A DNA stretch of 64,000 bases from Massilia sp. 9096 (GCF_000745265.1 NZ_JQNN01000001.1:2170001-2234000), one strand, 5' to 3'. Positions 23,393-32,248 are shown, numbered from the stretch's first letter. Translations and numbers: made by a program. Notes: generated by a model from the letters alone, not told the origin.

Positions 23393-23583
23393 CTCGACAG
23401 CGCGCCGCTGGTCGCGATGGCCTGCCACGAGACCTACGACGCGCACTGCGTCGGCTGGCTGATGAACCAGCTCGGCGCTGGCAACAACATTGCCCTGCGC
23501 CCGAGCGTGCGCAGCTGCACCAACATCCGGAAAGTTCGCTTGGTCGGCGCGCAGCACAAACCTTCGAGGAGACCCTGCCGTGA
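23393..23583 (+). pseudogene. Remnant of a DUF6283-like conserved hypothetical gene
   Basis: One frame reads LDSAPLVAMACHETYDAH, then CVGWLMNQLGAGNNIALR and NIRKVRLVGAQHK, which resembles the C-terminal half of small DUF6283-type proteins (MACH...C-G-W segment). The natural ending TFEETLP-stop appears in a different frame just after, so one base has been lost near 23559. The upstream half, with the expected CPW Cys motif, is not recognisable and the C13 tract lies where it should be. The family name is from memory of the motif, so the assignment is tentative, but the broken coding character is visible. Confidence 0.4.
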
Positions 23584-24105
23584 CCAGCACCCATAGCGCC
23601 ACAGGGGCGCGACAAACAGGAGCCGGTTACAGCGCTACTAATGGGCTGGATGAGCGTCGATCCAGCTGCGCGCCCTCTTTCCCGCAGTCTGGCGCGCCAA
23701 CTCGGCCGTTTCGCAAGTAACTGCCGAGCTGATGCCCTCTTGGTAGGCGATAGGTGACTGAACACCCAATCCTCGCGACGCGTGTCTACGAATGATAAAA
23801 GCGCTGTAGTAGCGATTACAAGGCGCAGCCAAGACATTCACCGCAACTGCATAGCCCATGTAGTCGATGGAGGGCATTGTTTGCATGGCGACTCCAGTAA
23901 TTACCGAAAAGGCATCGTAGCATGATCGAACGCAAAGTCATCTGCCACAGGTGCGGCCCGCTCGACTCGCCGGTGGCCGGTCAGTGCCGGCATGCGTACT
24001 AGCGCCGCGGTACGGTGCCCGGGAAGCGCCACCAACGCGCGAGCAGCAGCTGTACTGAGATCGGCGGCTGCAGCTGGGCGCAGGATTAGCGTAAGCAGAA
24101 ACCCA

Positions 24106-24305
24106 ATGGATACGCCTCGAGGCTTTTTGCGCCTACCGGACGTCATGAACATGGTCGGCATCAAGCGCACTGTCATTTATGAACGAATCAAGGCCAGGAC
24201 GTCCCCGGCTCCGTCGGATCGGCGCGCGCAGTCGGGAGGGACGAGGCCGAGCTGGCGAAATGGCAGACAAACCTGCCCCGGGGCGTCAAAACTGAGCCGA
24301 TTTAG
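24106..24305 (+). pseudogene. AlpA-family phage/island regulator, frameshifted
   Basis: The ATG at 24106 starts MDTPRGFLRLPDVMNMVG and IKRTVIYERIKARTS, the helix-turn-helix start of AlpA-type excision regulators (usual form RLPEVM..VGLSRSTIYERI). After about residue 33 the frame becomes nonsense. The correct continuation is in another frame (AVGRDEAELAKWQTNLPRG, stop at 24303-24305), matching the usual ending (W..EV..W...). A single-base indel near 24203 therefore inactivates it. AlpA regulators accompany integrases of tRNA-inserted elements, which agrees with the integrase fragment upstream and the tRNA gene 61 bp downstream. Confidence 0.6.
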
Positions 24306-24309
24306 GGAC

Positions 24310-24352
24310 GTGGGTAGAAGTGTGGGTAGACGCTGATATCAGCGCCACCCAC
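24310..24352. repeat. Direct repeats and palindrome beside tRNA-Cys
   Basis: GTGGGTAGA occurs at 24310-24318 and 24322-24330. The second copy forms the left arm of a hairpin: GTGGGT (24322-24327), the perfect palindrome CGCTGATATCAGCG (24331-24344), then ACCCAC (24347-24352). It lies 15 bp from the 3' end of tRNA-Cys, where an island attachment junction is expected. It may also end tRNA transcription, although no T-run follows on the minus strand. Confidence 0.55.
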
Positions 24353-24366
24353 ATAGTGGAGTCATC

Positions 24367-24437
24367 AGGCGAGGACAGGAGTCGAACCTGTCTGGGCGGC
24401 GTTGCAAGCCGCCGCATAACCGCTTTGCTACCTCGCC
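24367..24437 (-). tRNA. tRNA-Cys (anticodon GCA), CCA not encoded
   Basis: Read on the minus strand, the 7-bp acceptor stem GGCGAGG/CCTCGCC closes a cloverleaf with the D-loop segment AGCAAAGCGGTTA, anticodon stem GCGGC/GCCGC around the loop TTGCAAC (GCA at positions 34-36), and the T-arm ACAGGTTCGACTCCTGT. The discriminator base is U, as expected for Cys. Length is 71 nt without CCA. The next bases after the discriminator are GAT, so CCA must be added by nucleotidyltransferase. This is unusual if the sister genes encode CCA and may reflect element insertion at the 3' end. Confidence 0.93.
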
Positions 24438-24522
24438 GAGAATGATAATGCGCTTTTTGACGGGTTCGTTCTCTGCGCCGGCTCAACACCAGCCCCCTTG
24501 ACGGGGCCGGCATCGTCGAGCA

Positions 24523-25035
24523 TCACACCTTGGCCGTCACGCCAGGCTGTTCCGCGCGCGCCAGGAAGGCTTGCGTCACCTGCGGCAGGTGTTCGAGCAG
24601 CCAGGCGGCCATCGCCTTTTCCTGCACGATGATCTGCTCGCAGGCGGCCTGGGTCGCGCTGTCGCCGACCGCCTGGGCGCCGGCGATCAGCGTGGTGTAG
24701 GTCGCGATCTCGATGTTCTCGAACACGTAGCCGGCCATCGCGCCCTTGACCACTTCGTCGCTGACCGTCATGCCGCCGACCGCCTGGCCCATTGCCATCA
24801 GCTTGCCACCCATGTCCTTGATGACCGAGTTGCTGATGCCGCGCCGCGCCAGGCATTCGTCGAGCACGCTCTGCTGCCAGCGCGTTTCGTCGATGTGCTG
24901 GACGATGCGCGCGCGCAGGTCCGGGTAGTGTTCGAGGCGCTCGGCTTGTGCACTGAGCATTTTTTCGGCCTGCTGTTCCATCGCGTGGGCGTCGCGCAGC
25001 CAGTCGTTCAGGTTTTCGTCTGCCGTGGTGGTCAT
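24523..25035 (-). CDS. Ferritin-like DUF892 protein (YciE/YciF family)
   Basis: A 170-residue all-helical protein. The start at 25035 follows AGCGGAGAAACC, a good ribosome site. The opening NDWLRDAHAMEQQAEKML and ENIEIATYTTLI, VQEKAMAAWL segments carry the spaced Glu residues of the DUF892/YciF ferritin-like fold (E-HAxE type diiron ligands). The family is linked to oxidative or general stress and forms small diiron dimers. It is divergent from the kinase operon at 25298. The 85 bp between its stop and the tRNA-Cys gene have no recognised feature. Confidence 0.88.
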   Translation of the reverse strand: MTTTADENLNDWLRDAHAMEQQAEKMLSAQAERLEHYPDLRARIVQHIDETRWQQSVLDECLARRGISNSVIKDMGGKLMAMGQAVGGMTVSDEVVKGAMAGYVFENIEIATYTTLIAGAQAVGDSATQAACEQIIVQEKAMAAWLLEHLPQVTQAFLARAEQPGVTAKV

Positions 25036-25222
25036 GGTTTCTCCGCTAAAGTTGTATTCACGAAATGTATTTACGATTGCAGTCCGCGCCAAGCGCAGCT
25101 TGCATTAAGCATGCTTCACTTTGGCAGACCCGGTCGACACTGTTTGTTAGGTCCGGCACATATGCGGACGATCTACTCAGCCACGAATTGTTGCTCAAGG
25201 ACAGCGCACGGCTGAAAAGAAT

Positions 25223-25251
25223 TTGCCTAACTGCAACTTACGACCTATAGT
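25223..25251 (+). promoter_or_regulatory. Sigma-70 promoter of the kinase/secretion-pilus operon
   Basis: TTGCCT (25223-25228), a 17-bp spacer, TATAGT (25246-25251). Four of six and five of six consensus bases match with ideal spacing. The predicted start is near 25258, giving a leader of about 40 nt to the ATG at 25298. It is the only good promoter seen between the DUF892 gene and the long co-directional run ending at 39615. Confidence 0.65.
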
Positions 25252-25297
25252 GGCAATCTCGCATCTAGAACCGGTTCGGCCGAGGATTGTCACAAGA

Positions 25298-27145
25298 ATG
25301 AAACTCAATCGCATCGGCATCGCCCTGATCGCGAGCGCTCTGCTCGTGATCGCGCTGGTCGTGAGCCTGCTCGTGATGCGTCAGCAGGACAGCCGCCTGG
25401 CCGAAGTGCGCGTGAAAGGCGCGGCCGTCGCGCGCTCGCTGAGCAGCCTGCCGATCGCCGCGCTCAAGGGTGGCGCCGGCAACGGCTTGCTGGGCACCCT
25501 GTTCGCCTACCATGACAATGGCGATTTCGCCTATGCCGCCGTGACCGATGCCGGCGGACGCACGCTGACCGACGTCGCCGGCCGCGGCACGCTGGTGCCG
25601 GGCGCGCCGCTGCCCGTCGACGCCGCCGGCTTCAACGAGCGCCTGCTCCCGGCAGCGGGCGGCATGCGTGCCATCCACGAATTCTACGGACCGCTGCTCG
25701 ACCGCAGCCAGGGCGCGGCGTTCGTGCGCGTCGGCTTCTACCAGCCGGCCTATGCGCTGCTGCCGCGCGACGTCTCCTTCCTGGCGCTGCTGGCGCTGAT
25801 GATGTTCATGCTGGTGCCTCTGATCTATATGGTCGTCAAGCGCGAAATGGCGCCGCTCGATGCGCTCGGGCGGCAGCTGCGCCAGCTCGCCGTGGAACAA
25901 AACAGGCAAAACGCACAGAACGCGCGGGCGCCCGGCCTGGAAGCCGCATGCGACGTGCGCGAGCTGGCGCACAGCCTGCAGTCCTGGCTGCAAACGACCG
26001 GCGCGCGCATCGCCGAACTCGAACACGCCAGCCTGAACGCCACCGCCGACAACCGCGTCCTGCAGTACGGCAGCAAGAAGCTGACCGCGGCCCTGCAGTC
26101 GCTGCCCGACGGCCTGCTGATGCTGGCGCCCGGCGGCGTGGTCAGCTTCGCCTCGGACAAGATCGAGCCACTGCTCGGCGTGCCGTTGAAGGACATCCTC
26201 GAGCAGCCGTTCGAGTTCTGGTGCCGCGACCCGGCGCTGCGCGCGCTGCTGGCGCGCTACGACGGCGAAGGCATCGAGGCCAGCCACGCGCTGCGTCCGG
26301 CCAGCGTCGATTTCACCTCGGCCAACGTCGAAGGCAAATACCTGTCGGCGACCGCCCAGCCGCTTACCGCCGCGCATGGCCAGATGGCGTTCGGCACCCT
26401 GGTGGTGGTGCGCGACGTCACCCGCGAGCAGCTCGCGCGCCAGGCCGGCAACGACTTCGTTGCCCACGTCTCGCACGAGCTGAAGTCGCCGCTGAACGTG
26501 ATCGGCATGTACGCCGAGACGCTGGCCGACGCCGACGACGAGTCGCTGCGGGTCGAATCGCTGAACGTGATCCAGGACGAGATCGAGCGGATGAACGCCC
26601 TGGTCGGCAACCTGCTCAACGTCAGCAAGCTCGAAACCGGCAGCATGAGCCCGGAGCGCAACCGCGTGCGCCTGGACGACCTGCTGCGCGACGCCTACGA
26701 CAACGCCCTGCCGCGCGCCACCGGCAAGCAGCTGCGCATGGCGCTGGACCTGCCGCGCGAACTGGAAGCGGTGGCGATCGACAAGGACCTGTTCCGCATC
26801 GCCCTGAACAACCTGCTGACCAACGCCATCAAATACAACCGCCCGGGCGGCAGCGTCACGCTGAGCGCGCACAACGAAGAGCACGAGATCGTCATCAAGG
26901 TCACCGACACCGGCATCGGCATCGGCCCGCAGGACCGCGAGCACGTGTTCGACAAGTTCTACCGCGCCGCTGAAACCGATGCCAGGACCGCGCGCGGCGG
27001 CCATGGCCTGGGCCTGTACCTGACCGCGCAGATCGTCGAGCTGCACCACGGCCGCGTGAGCGTGGACAGCGAGCTGGGAACCGGCAGCACCTTCTCCATC
27101 CACCTGAAGATCGCGCCGGCCGCCGCTGGTGTCGCGACACTATGA
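25298..27145 (+). CDS. Membrane sensor histidine kinase
   Basis: A 615-residue kinase. The ATG at 25298 was chosen because hydrophobic helix 1 begins at once (IGIALIASALLVIALVVSLL). A periplasmic sensor of about 140 residues is followed by a second helix near 170-190 (LALLALMMFMLVPLIYMVV), a coil, and a PAS-like domain (about 265-375). HisKA has DFVAHVSHELKSPLNVIGMY (phospho-His about 393), and HATPase has NNLLTNAIKYNRPGG, DTGIGIGPQD and GGHGLGLYLTAQI. All catalytic boxes are present. It overlaps the receiver gene by 4 bp and heads the operon that encodes the assembly ATPase and pseudopilins, so it probably sets the activity of that system. Confidence 0.92.
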   Translation: MKLNRIGIALIASALLVIALVVSLLVMRQQDSRLAEVRVKGAAVARSLSSLPIAALKGGAGNGLLGTLFAYHDNGDFAYAAVTDAGGRTLTDVAGRGTLVPGAPLPVDAAGFNERLLPAAGGMRAIHEFYGPLLDRSQGAAFVRVGFYQPAYALLPRDVSFLALLALMMFMLVPLIYMVVKREMAPLDALGRQLRQLAVEQNRQNAQNARAPGLEAACDVRELAHSLQSWLQTTGARIAELEHASLNATADNRVLQYGSKKLTAALQSLPDGLLMLAPGGVVSFASDKIEPLLGVPLKDILEQPFEFWCRDPALRALLARYDGEGIEASHALRPASVDFTSANVEGKYLSATAQPLTAAHGQMAFGTLVVVRDVTREQLARQAGNDFVAHVSHELKSPLNVIGMYAETLADADDESLRVESLNVIQDEIERMNALVGNLLNVSKLETGSMSPERNRVRLDDLLRDAYDNALPRATGKQLRMALDLPRELEAVAIDKDLFRIALNNLLTNAIKYNRPGGSVTLSAHNEEHEIVIKVTDTGIGIGPQDREHVFDKFYRAAETDARTARGGHGLGLYLTAQIVELHHGRVSVDSELGTGSTFSIHLKIAPAAAGVATL

Positions 27146-27513
27146 CGCACCATATCCTGCTGGTCGATGATGAGCCCCACGTCACGCGCGTGCTGCGCCT
27201 GACGCTGGAAAAACAAGGGTATTCGGTGACCGTCGCGCACGACGGCAACGCGGCCCTCGAGCGCATGAAGGAGCGCCTGCCCGACGTCCTGATCAGCGAC
27301 ATCCAGATGGACGGCATGGACGGCCGCACGCTGTGCCCGATCGCGCGCAAGACCTACCCGGACCACGATTTCCTGATCCTGGTGATGACCTCGATGACCG
27401 CGCTCGAGGAACGCAGCTGGGCGCGCGAATTGCCGAACACCGAGTTCCTCGAAAAACCCCTGAGTCCGCGCCAGCTGGTCGCGCGCCTGTCACGCCACTT
27501 CGGAGAATCATGA
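27142..27513 (+). CDS. Single-domain response regulator
   Basis: A 123-residue receiver domain only, CheY-like: acidic pair in ILLVDDEPHV, phospho-acceptor Asp53 (VLISDIQMDGMDG), Thr/Ser switch in VMTSMTALE and the Lys in FLEKPLSP. With no output domain it must act by protein contact or as a phosphorelay step. It overlaps both neighbours by ATGA, so kinase, receiver and HD-GYP protein are made stoichiometrically; the HD-GYP protein is the likely target (inference). Confidence 0.9.
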   Translation: MTHHILLVDDEPHVTRVLRLTLEKQGYSVTVAHDGNAALERMKERLPDVLISDIQMDGMDGRTLCPIARKTYPDHDFLILVMTSMTALEERSWARELPNTEFLEKPLSPRQLVARLSRHFGES

Positions 27514-29048
27514 GCTTCCCATCCAATCTCGAGTTCGCGCGCTACGCGCGCTGGCTGGGCCGCAGCGTCGGCCGCACCGACGGCATGGATGCGCTTGCGC
27601 TCATCGTCTGCGACGCCGCCGGACAAGCCGGCTGGAGCGCGCCCGAACACGCCGATCTGCCGACCTGGCTGGCGCAGTTGACGGCCGCCGGCTTTGCCTG
27701 GCCCTGCAACGGCGACGGCATGCAGCGCCACGATGCGGCGGACGCCACGCTGCTGTACGCGCCGGTGCACGCCAAGGGTCAGCGGATCGGCTACGCCGGC
27801 GTGCGCGTCGCGCGCGCGGACGCGGACGCGGAAGCGCCGTTCGCCTGGGATGCGCTGGCCGAAGGCCTGGAAGACGTGGCCGCGGCGATCGGCGACGAAG
27901 CGCGCATGCAGGGCGAACTCGACGCGATGGCCGGCGAGCTGTCCGACCGCTACGAAGAGCTGCACCTGGTGTATGCGATCGACCGCCAGATCCAGGAAAT
28001 GCCGACCGGTGAAGACCTGTTCGGCAACCTGCTCGAGAGCTGGGCCGACCACATGAACGCCGACGTCGCCGCCTTCATCAAGCCGGGCGAGAACCTGTGC
28101 GTGTCGGCCACCAACCTGTCCAAGCCGATCCACAACCTCGACCTGGTGCTGGTCGAGATGCGCGGCGACTTGTACCGCTTCGCGCACTCCTCGCGCCAGC
28201 CGATCGTGCTGAACGAAGCCGACGATCCGCGCCGCGCCTACATCTTCACCGACATGCCCTTCAAGATCCTGTGCTGCCCGGTGTTCCAGGACAAATCGGT
28301 GGTGGCGATCCTGGTGCTGCTGAACCACGCCGACAAGGAAGACTTCAGCAACAGCGACCGCAAGCTGGGCCAGGTGCTGGCCAATCACCTGTCCAGCCTG
28401 TCGCGCATGCACGGCATGCTGGCCGAGACCAGCAAGTTCAACCAGCAGATGGCGGCCGCGCTGATCGAGGCGGTCGAAGCCAAGGACCCGTACACGCGCG
28501 GCCACTCCGAGCGCGTGCACCACATCGCGATGGAGCTCGGGCGCGCGCTGCGCCTGCCCACTCGCGAGCTCGACAACCTGTTCTGGGGTTCGCTGCTGCA
28601 CGACGTCGGCAAGATCGGCATCCCGGACGCGGTGCTGTGCAAACCGGGCCGCCTGACGCGCGACGAATTCACCTTCATCATGGTGCACCCGGAGCGCAGC
28701 TACGAGATCCTGCGCCACATCGACCGCCTCAAGGGCGCGGTGCCGGGCGCGCGCCACCACCAGGAAAAGTTCGACGGCAGCGGCTACCCGCACGGCCTGG
28801 CCGGCGAGGACATCCCGTACGCGGCGCGCATCATCGCCGTGGCCGACACCTACGACTCGATCACCAGCTCGCGCGCCTACCGCGCCGGGCGCAGCCACGA
28901 AGTGGCGATGGCCGAGATCGTGCGCTGCGCCGGCACCCAGCTCGACCCGGACGTGGTCGCCGTGTTCGAGGCGATGTGCGCCAGGGAGCCGGACTGGATC
29001 GAACGCTTCGGCATCCAGCGTACCCCGGCGGCGGCCGAAGCCGCATGA
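27510..29048 (+). CDS. GAF-like/HD-GYP c-di-GMP phosphodiesterase
   Basis: A 512-residue cytosolic protein. Residues about 140-310 look like a GAF sensor (ELHLVYAIDRQIQEMPTGED onward). The HD-GYP domain follows at about 325-500: HSERVHHIAMELG, LLHDVGKIGIPD (His364-Asp365), HHQEKFDGSGYP and VADTYDSITSSRAYR. The HD and GYP signatures are intact; the usual HHE reads HQE here, a variant I believe is common in active members. It hydrolyses c-di-GMP. ATGA overlaps join it to the receiver gene before and the STAS-ATPase gene after. Since that ATPase has an MshEN-type N-domain, a local c-di-GMP switch is suggested. Confidence 0.92.
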   Translation: MSFPSNLEFARYARWLGRSVGRTDGMDALALIVCDAAGQAGWSAPEHADLPTWLAQLTAAGFAWPCNGDGMQRHDAADATLLYAPVHAKGQRIGYAGVRVARADADAEAPFAWDALAEGLEDVAAAIGDEARMQGELDAMAGELSDRYEELHLVYAIDRQIQEMPTGEDLFGNLLESWADHMNADVAAFIKPGENLCVSATNLSKPIHNLDLVLVEMRGDLYRFAHSSRQPIVLNEADDPRRAYIFTDMPFKILCCPVFQDKSVVAILVLLNHADKEDFSNSDRKLGQVLANHLSSLSRMHGMLAETSKFNQQMAAALIEAVEAKDPYTRGHSERVHHIAMELGRALRLPTRELDNLFWGSLLHDVGKIGIPDAVLCKPGRLTRDEFTFIMVHPERSYEILRHIDRLKGAVPGARHHQEKFDGSGYPHGLAGEDIPYAARIIAVADTYDSITSSRAYRAGRSHEVAMAEIVRCAGTQLDPDVVAVFEAMCAREPDWIERFGIQRTPAAAEAA

Positions 29049-31090
29049 GAGACAGCGCGGCAAGCGGCGGCGGCGCCGACATCACGCGCAGCCGCATCGG
29101 CGCGATGACCTACCTGGCGCCGGCGGCGGCCCTGGTGGCCGACGACGCCGTCACCGGCCTGCGCGAGGCGCTGGGCGAATGCATCGCGCGCCACCAGGTC
29201 GCGATCGTGATCGACCTGGCCAAGGTCACGCTGCTGTCCGGGCGCGCGCTGGAGATGCTGGTCGATTGCGCCGAGCGCCTGGCTGGCCTGGGCGGCTGGT
29301 TGAAACTCGCCTATCCGAGCCCGCTGCTGCAGGAAGTCCTGGCGGCCACCGGCCTGCAGGACCAGCTGCCGCTGTTCGAAGCGAGGGCAAGCGCGCCGAA
29401 GCGCGCGCACGCGCCCGGGGCCAAGCTGGGCGACCTGCTGGTCGAGCGCGGCGCCGCCACCGCCGAGCAGGTGGCCGAAGCCTTCCGCCTGCAGGACCAG
29501 ACCGGCAAGCGCATGGGCCTGATCATGGTCGAGAAGAAGTGGATCAGCGAAGCCGTGCTGTACGGCGCGCTGGCCGACCAGCTCGCCCTGCCCTACGCCA
29601 GCCTGCGCGCCGGCCTGTATGATCCGGCCGCGCTGGCGCTGCTCGAGCGCGACGTGGCGCGCCGCCTGAACGTGCTGCCGCTGTTCCTGGTGCGCGGCAC
29701 GCTGACCGTCGCCACCGCCGAGCCGCAGGCGATCCATGCCTTCGACGAGCTGCGCACCCGCACCGGCCTGAAGATCCGGGTCGCGGTGGCGCCGCCGACC
29801 GACATCCGGCGCCTGTCCGACGATGCCTATGGCGGCACGCTGCCCGAATTCATCTCGAGCGAAGCCAGCGACCTCGAGCTGATCGCCTCGACCATCCCCG
29901 ACGACTATACCCAGATCGACGAGATGGCCGGCGCCAGCCCGGTCATCAACATGGTCAACGCGGTGATCCAGCGCGCCATCCGCGACAGCGCCAGCGACGT
30001 CCACATCGAGATCTCGCGCAACCGCGCGCGCATCCGCCTGCGCATCGACGGCATCCTGTACGAGGTGATGTCGCCGAAAGTCGACCAGCACCCGGCGATC
30101 GTCTCGCGCCTGAAGGTGATGGCCAACCTCGACATCGCCGAACGGCGCCTGCCGCAGGACGGGCGCATCCAGGTCGCCACGCAGGGCCGCACGGTCGACC
30201 TGCGCTTCTCTTCCCTGCCCGGCATCTACGGCGAAAAGGTGGTGTTGCGCGTGCTCGACAAGAACCAGTCGATCCTCGACGTCGACAAGCTCGGCATGAA
30301 CGACGGCGCCGTCACCGGCTTCAAGCGCCTGCTGGGCCGCAGCCACGGGCTGATCCTGGTCACCGGTCCGACCGGCAGCGGCAAGACCACCAGCCTGTAC
30401 GCGGCGATCAGCCATCTCAAGAGCATCGAGAAGAACATCGTCACGATCGAGGACCCGGTCGAATACCAGCTCGACATCATCAACCAGAACCAGGTCAACG
30501 ACGCCATCGGCCTGAGCTTCCCGAAGATCCTCAAGCACGTGCTGCGCCAGGACCCCGACATCATCATGATCGGCGAGGTGCGCGACCGCCAGACCGCCGA
30601 GATCGCGGTGCAGGCGGCGCTGACCGGCCACCTGGTGCTCACCACCCTGCACACCAACGACACCCTGGGCGCGGTTTCGCGCCTGGTCGAGATGGGCGTC
30701 GAGCCCTACCTGCTGTCGTCGGCCCTGATCGGCGTGGTGGCGCAGCGCCTGGTGCGGCGCGTGTGCCAGGGCTGCCGCACCAGCTACCTGGCCACGCCGG
30801 AGCAGGCGCAGGCCTACCGCTGGCGCGGCGCGGGCGACCTGCGCCTGGTGCGCGGACGCGGCTGCCCGGCCTGCTACGACTCAGGCTACAAGGGCCGCAT
30901 GGGCATCTACGAGATGCTCGAGGTCGGCCCCGAGCTGCAGCGCATGATCGTCGCCAACGCCAGCAAGGACCAGATGAGCGCCCATGTGACGGCCTGCGGC
31001 CACCACGACCTGTACGCCGACGGCATGGCGCGCGCTTTCGACGGCCACACCACGCCCGAAGAAATCGCGCGCGTGGTCCATTCGCTGTAA
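29045..31090 (+). CDS. STAS-MshEN-GspE/PilB assembly ATPase fusion
   Basis: A 681-residue fusion. Residues about 15-110 resemble a STAS domain (VAIVIDLAKVTLLSGRALEM, LKLAYPSPLLQEVLAATG). Residues about 125-270 match the T2SSE_N/MshEN pattern (KLGDLLVERGAATAEQV, then MGLIMVEKKWISEAVLYGAL), the type that binds c-di-GMP in MshE. The hexameric ATPase follows: Walker A GPTGSGKTTS at about 441-450, Asp box TIEDPVEYQL, Walker B DPDIIMIGEVRD, His box LTGHLVLTTLHTN, and a CxxC pair each side (CQGC, CPAC) for zinc. It powers pseudopilus or pilus assembly at the inner membrane. STAS domains normally take part in anti-sigma or phospho-switching, so an N-terminal STAS on this ATPase is unusual. The preceding HD-GYP gene overlaps by ATGA. 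Confidence 0.92.
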   Translation: MRDSAASGGGADITRSRIGAMTYLAPAAALVADDAVTGLREALGECIARHQVAIVIDLAKVTLLSGRALEMLVDCAERLAGLGGWLKLAYPSPLLQEVLAATGLQDQLPLFEARASAPKRAHAPGAKLGDLLVERGAATAEQVAEAFRLQDQTGKRMGLIMVEKKWISEAVLYGALADQLALPYASLRAGLYDPAALALLERDVARRLNVLPLFLVRGTLTVATAEPQAIHAFDELRTRTGLKIRVAVAPPTDIRRLSDDAYGGTLPEFISSEASDLELIASTIPDDYTQIDEMAGASPVINMVNAVIQRAIRDSASDVHIEISRNRARIRLRIDGILYEVMSPKVDQHPAIVSRLKVMANLDIAERRLPQDGRIQVATQGRTVDLRFSSLPGIYGEKVVLRVLDKNQSILDVDKLGMNDGAVTGFKRLLGRSHGLILVTGPTGSGKTTSLYAAISHLKSIEKNIVTIEDPVEYQLDIINQNQVNDAIGLSFPKILKHVLRQDPDIIMIGEVRDRQTAEIAVQAALTGHLVLTTLHTNDTLGAVSRLVEMGVEPYLLSSALIGVVAQRLVRRVCQGCRTSYLATPEQAQAYRWRGAGDLRLVRGRGCPACYDSGYKGRMGIYEMLEVGPELQRMIVANASKDQMSAHVTACGHHDLYADGMARAFDGHTTPEEIARVVHSL

Positions 31091-31111
31091 GCCCACCGAG
31101 GAGCGCGCACC

Positions 31112-32248
31112 ATGCCGATCGAACTCGACGTATCCAGCGACGCCGCCACGGGCGCGCGCGCGGGTGGGCCCGTACGCGCGGGTGCGCGCCTGACGCTGGG
31201 CGAACGGGCGCCGGGCGTGCGCGAGCGCATGCTGTTCACGGAGCGCCTGGCGCTGCTGCTCGACACCGGCGTGCCGCTGCACACCGGCCTGCAATCGCTG
31301 CTCGAGCAAATGAAGCCGAACGAACAGCCGCGCCTGCGCGCGATGATCGCGGCCATGGCCGACGACATCCTGGCCGGCGAGCGCTTCTCGCATGCGCTGG
31401 GGCGGCATCCGCTGTTCCCGCCCACCTACGTCAACCTGGTCGCGGCCGGCGAGGCCGGCGGCTTCCTGCCCGACGTGCTGACCCAGCTGGTCGACATGGA
31501 CGAAAAGGAGGATCGCCTGCGCCGCACCGTGGTCTCGGCGCTGTCCTATCCGCTTTTCCTGCTGGCCTTCTCGGTGATCGTCGTGCTGTTCATCCTGATC
31601 TGGGTATTCCCCAAGTTTGCCGTGATGTTCGAGCAGATCCGCGACCAGCTGCCGATCACCACGCGCATCCTGCTGTCGATCAGTACCTCCCTCACCCAGC
31701 ACGGCACGCTGGTCGGCGCGGGCGCCGCCGCCCTGGTCGTCCTGGGCTGGGTGCTGGCACGCCGGCCGGACGTGCGCGCCGCGCTGGACCGCGCCACGCT
31801 GCGCGTACCGGTACTGCGCGACATCTTCGCGCAAATCTACCTGACCCGGCTGCTGCGCGTGATGGGCATGTCGCTGGAGCGCGGCGTCACCATCCTGGCC
31901 ACGCTGGAGGCCTGCCGCGGCATCGTCAGGAACGCCGACGTGCAGCGCTTCATCCTCGAGCTGGAAACCGACGTCACCGAGGGCAAGGGCATCGCCGCCG
32001 GTTTCCAGAAAAGCCCGTTCGTACCACCCTCGGTGCGCCAGATGGTCGCGACCGGCGAAGCCACCGGCACCCTCGGCCGCGTGATGGGCCGGGTGGCCGA
32101 TTCGTTCGACCGCGATTTGACCAAGAAGCTCAACCAGCTGTCGAAACTGGCCGAACCGGTCATGCTGATGGTGATGGGCGCGATGGTCGGCACGCTCGTG
32201 AGCTCGCTGATTTTGCCGATTTTTAAGCTGTCGCGCGCCGTCCACTAA
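31112..32248 (+). CDS. gspF: GspF/PilC-type inner-membrane platform protein
   Basis: A 378-residue polytopic protein made of two repeated GspF domains (about 30-155 and 235-360), with the conserved LALLLDTGVPLHTGLQSLLE and LLRVMGMSLERGVTILATL openings and hydrophobic helices near residues 145-170, 200-215 and 350-372. It forms the cytoplasmic-membrane platform that couples the ATPase to the pseudopilus. A GAGGAG ribosome site precedes the ATG. It lies 21 bp after the ATPase gene. Confidence 0.92.
   Translation: MPIELDVSSDAATGARAGGPVRAGARLTLGERAPGVRERMLFTERLALLLDTGVPLHTGLQSLLEQMKPNEQPRLRAMIAAMADDILAGERFSHALGRHPLFPPTYVNLVAAGEAGGFLPDVLTQLVDMDEKEDRLRRTVVSALSYPLFLLAFSVIVVLFILIWVFPKFAVMFEQIRDQLPITTRILLSISTSLTQHGTLVGAGAAALVVLGWVLARRPDVRAALDRATLRVPVLRDIFAQIYLTRLLRVMGMSLERGVTILATLEACRGIVRNADVQRFILELETDVTEGKGIAAGFQKSPFVPPSVRQMVATGEATGTLGRVMGRVADSFDRDLTKKLNQLSKLAEPVMLMVMGAMVGTLVSSLILPIFKLSRAVH

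Noticed and set aside
23640..23886. A possible short minus-strand gene in the decayed stretch
   Set aside because: 82 codons, no ribosome site, no recognisable motif and atypical composition; treated as non-coding debris.
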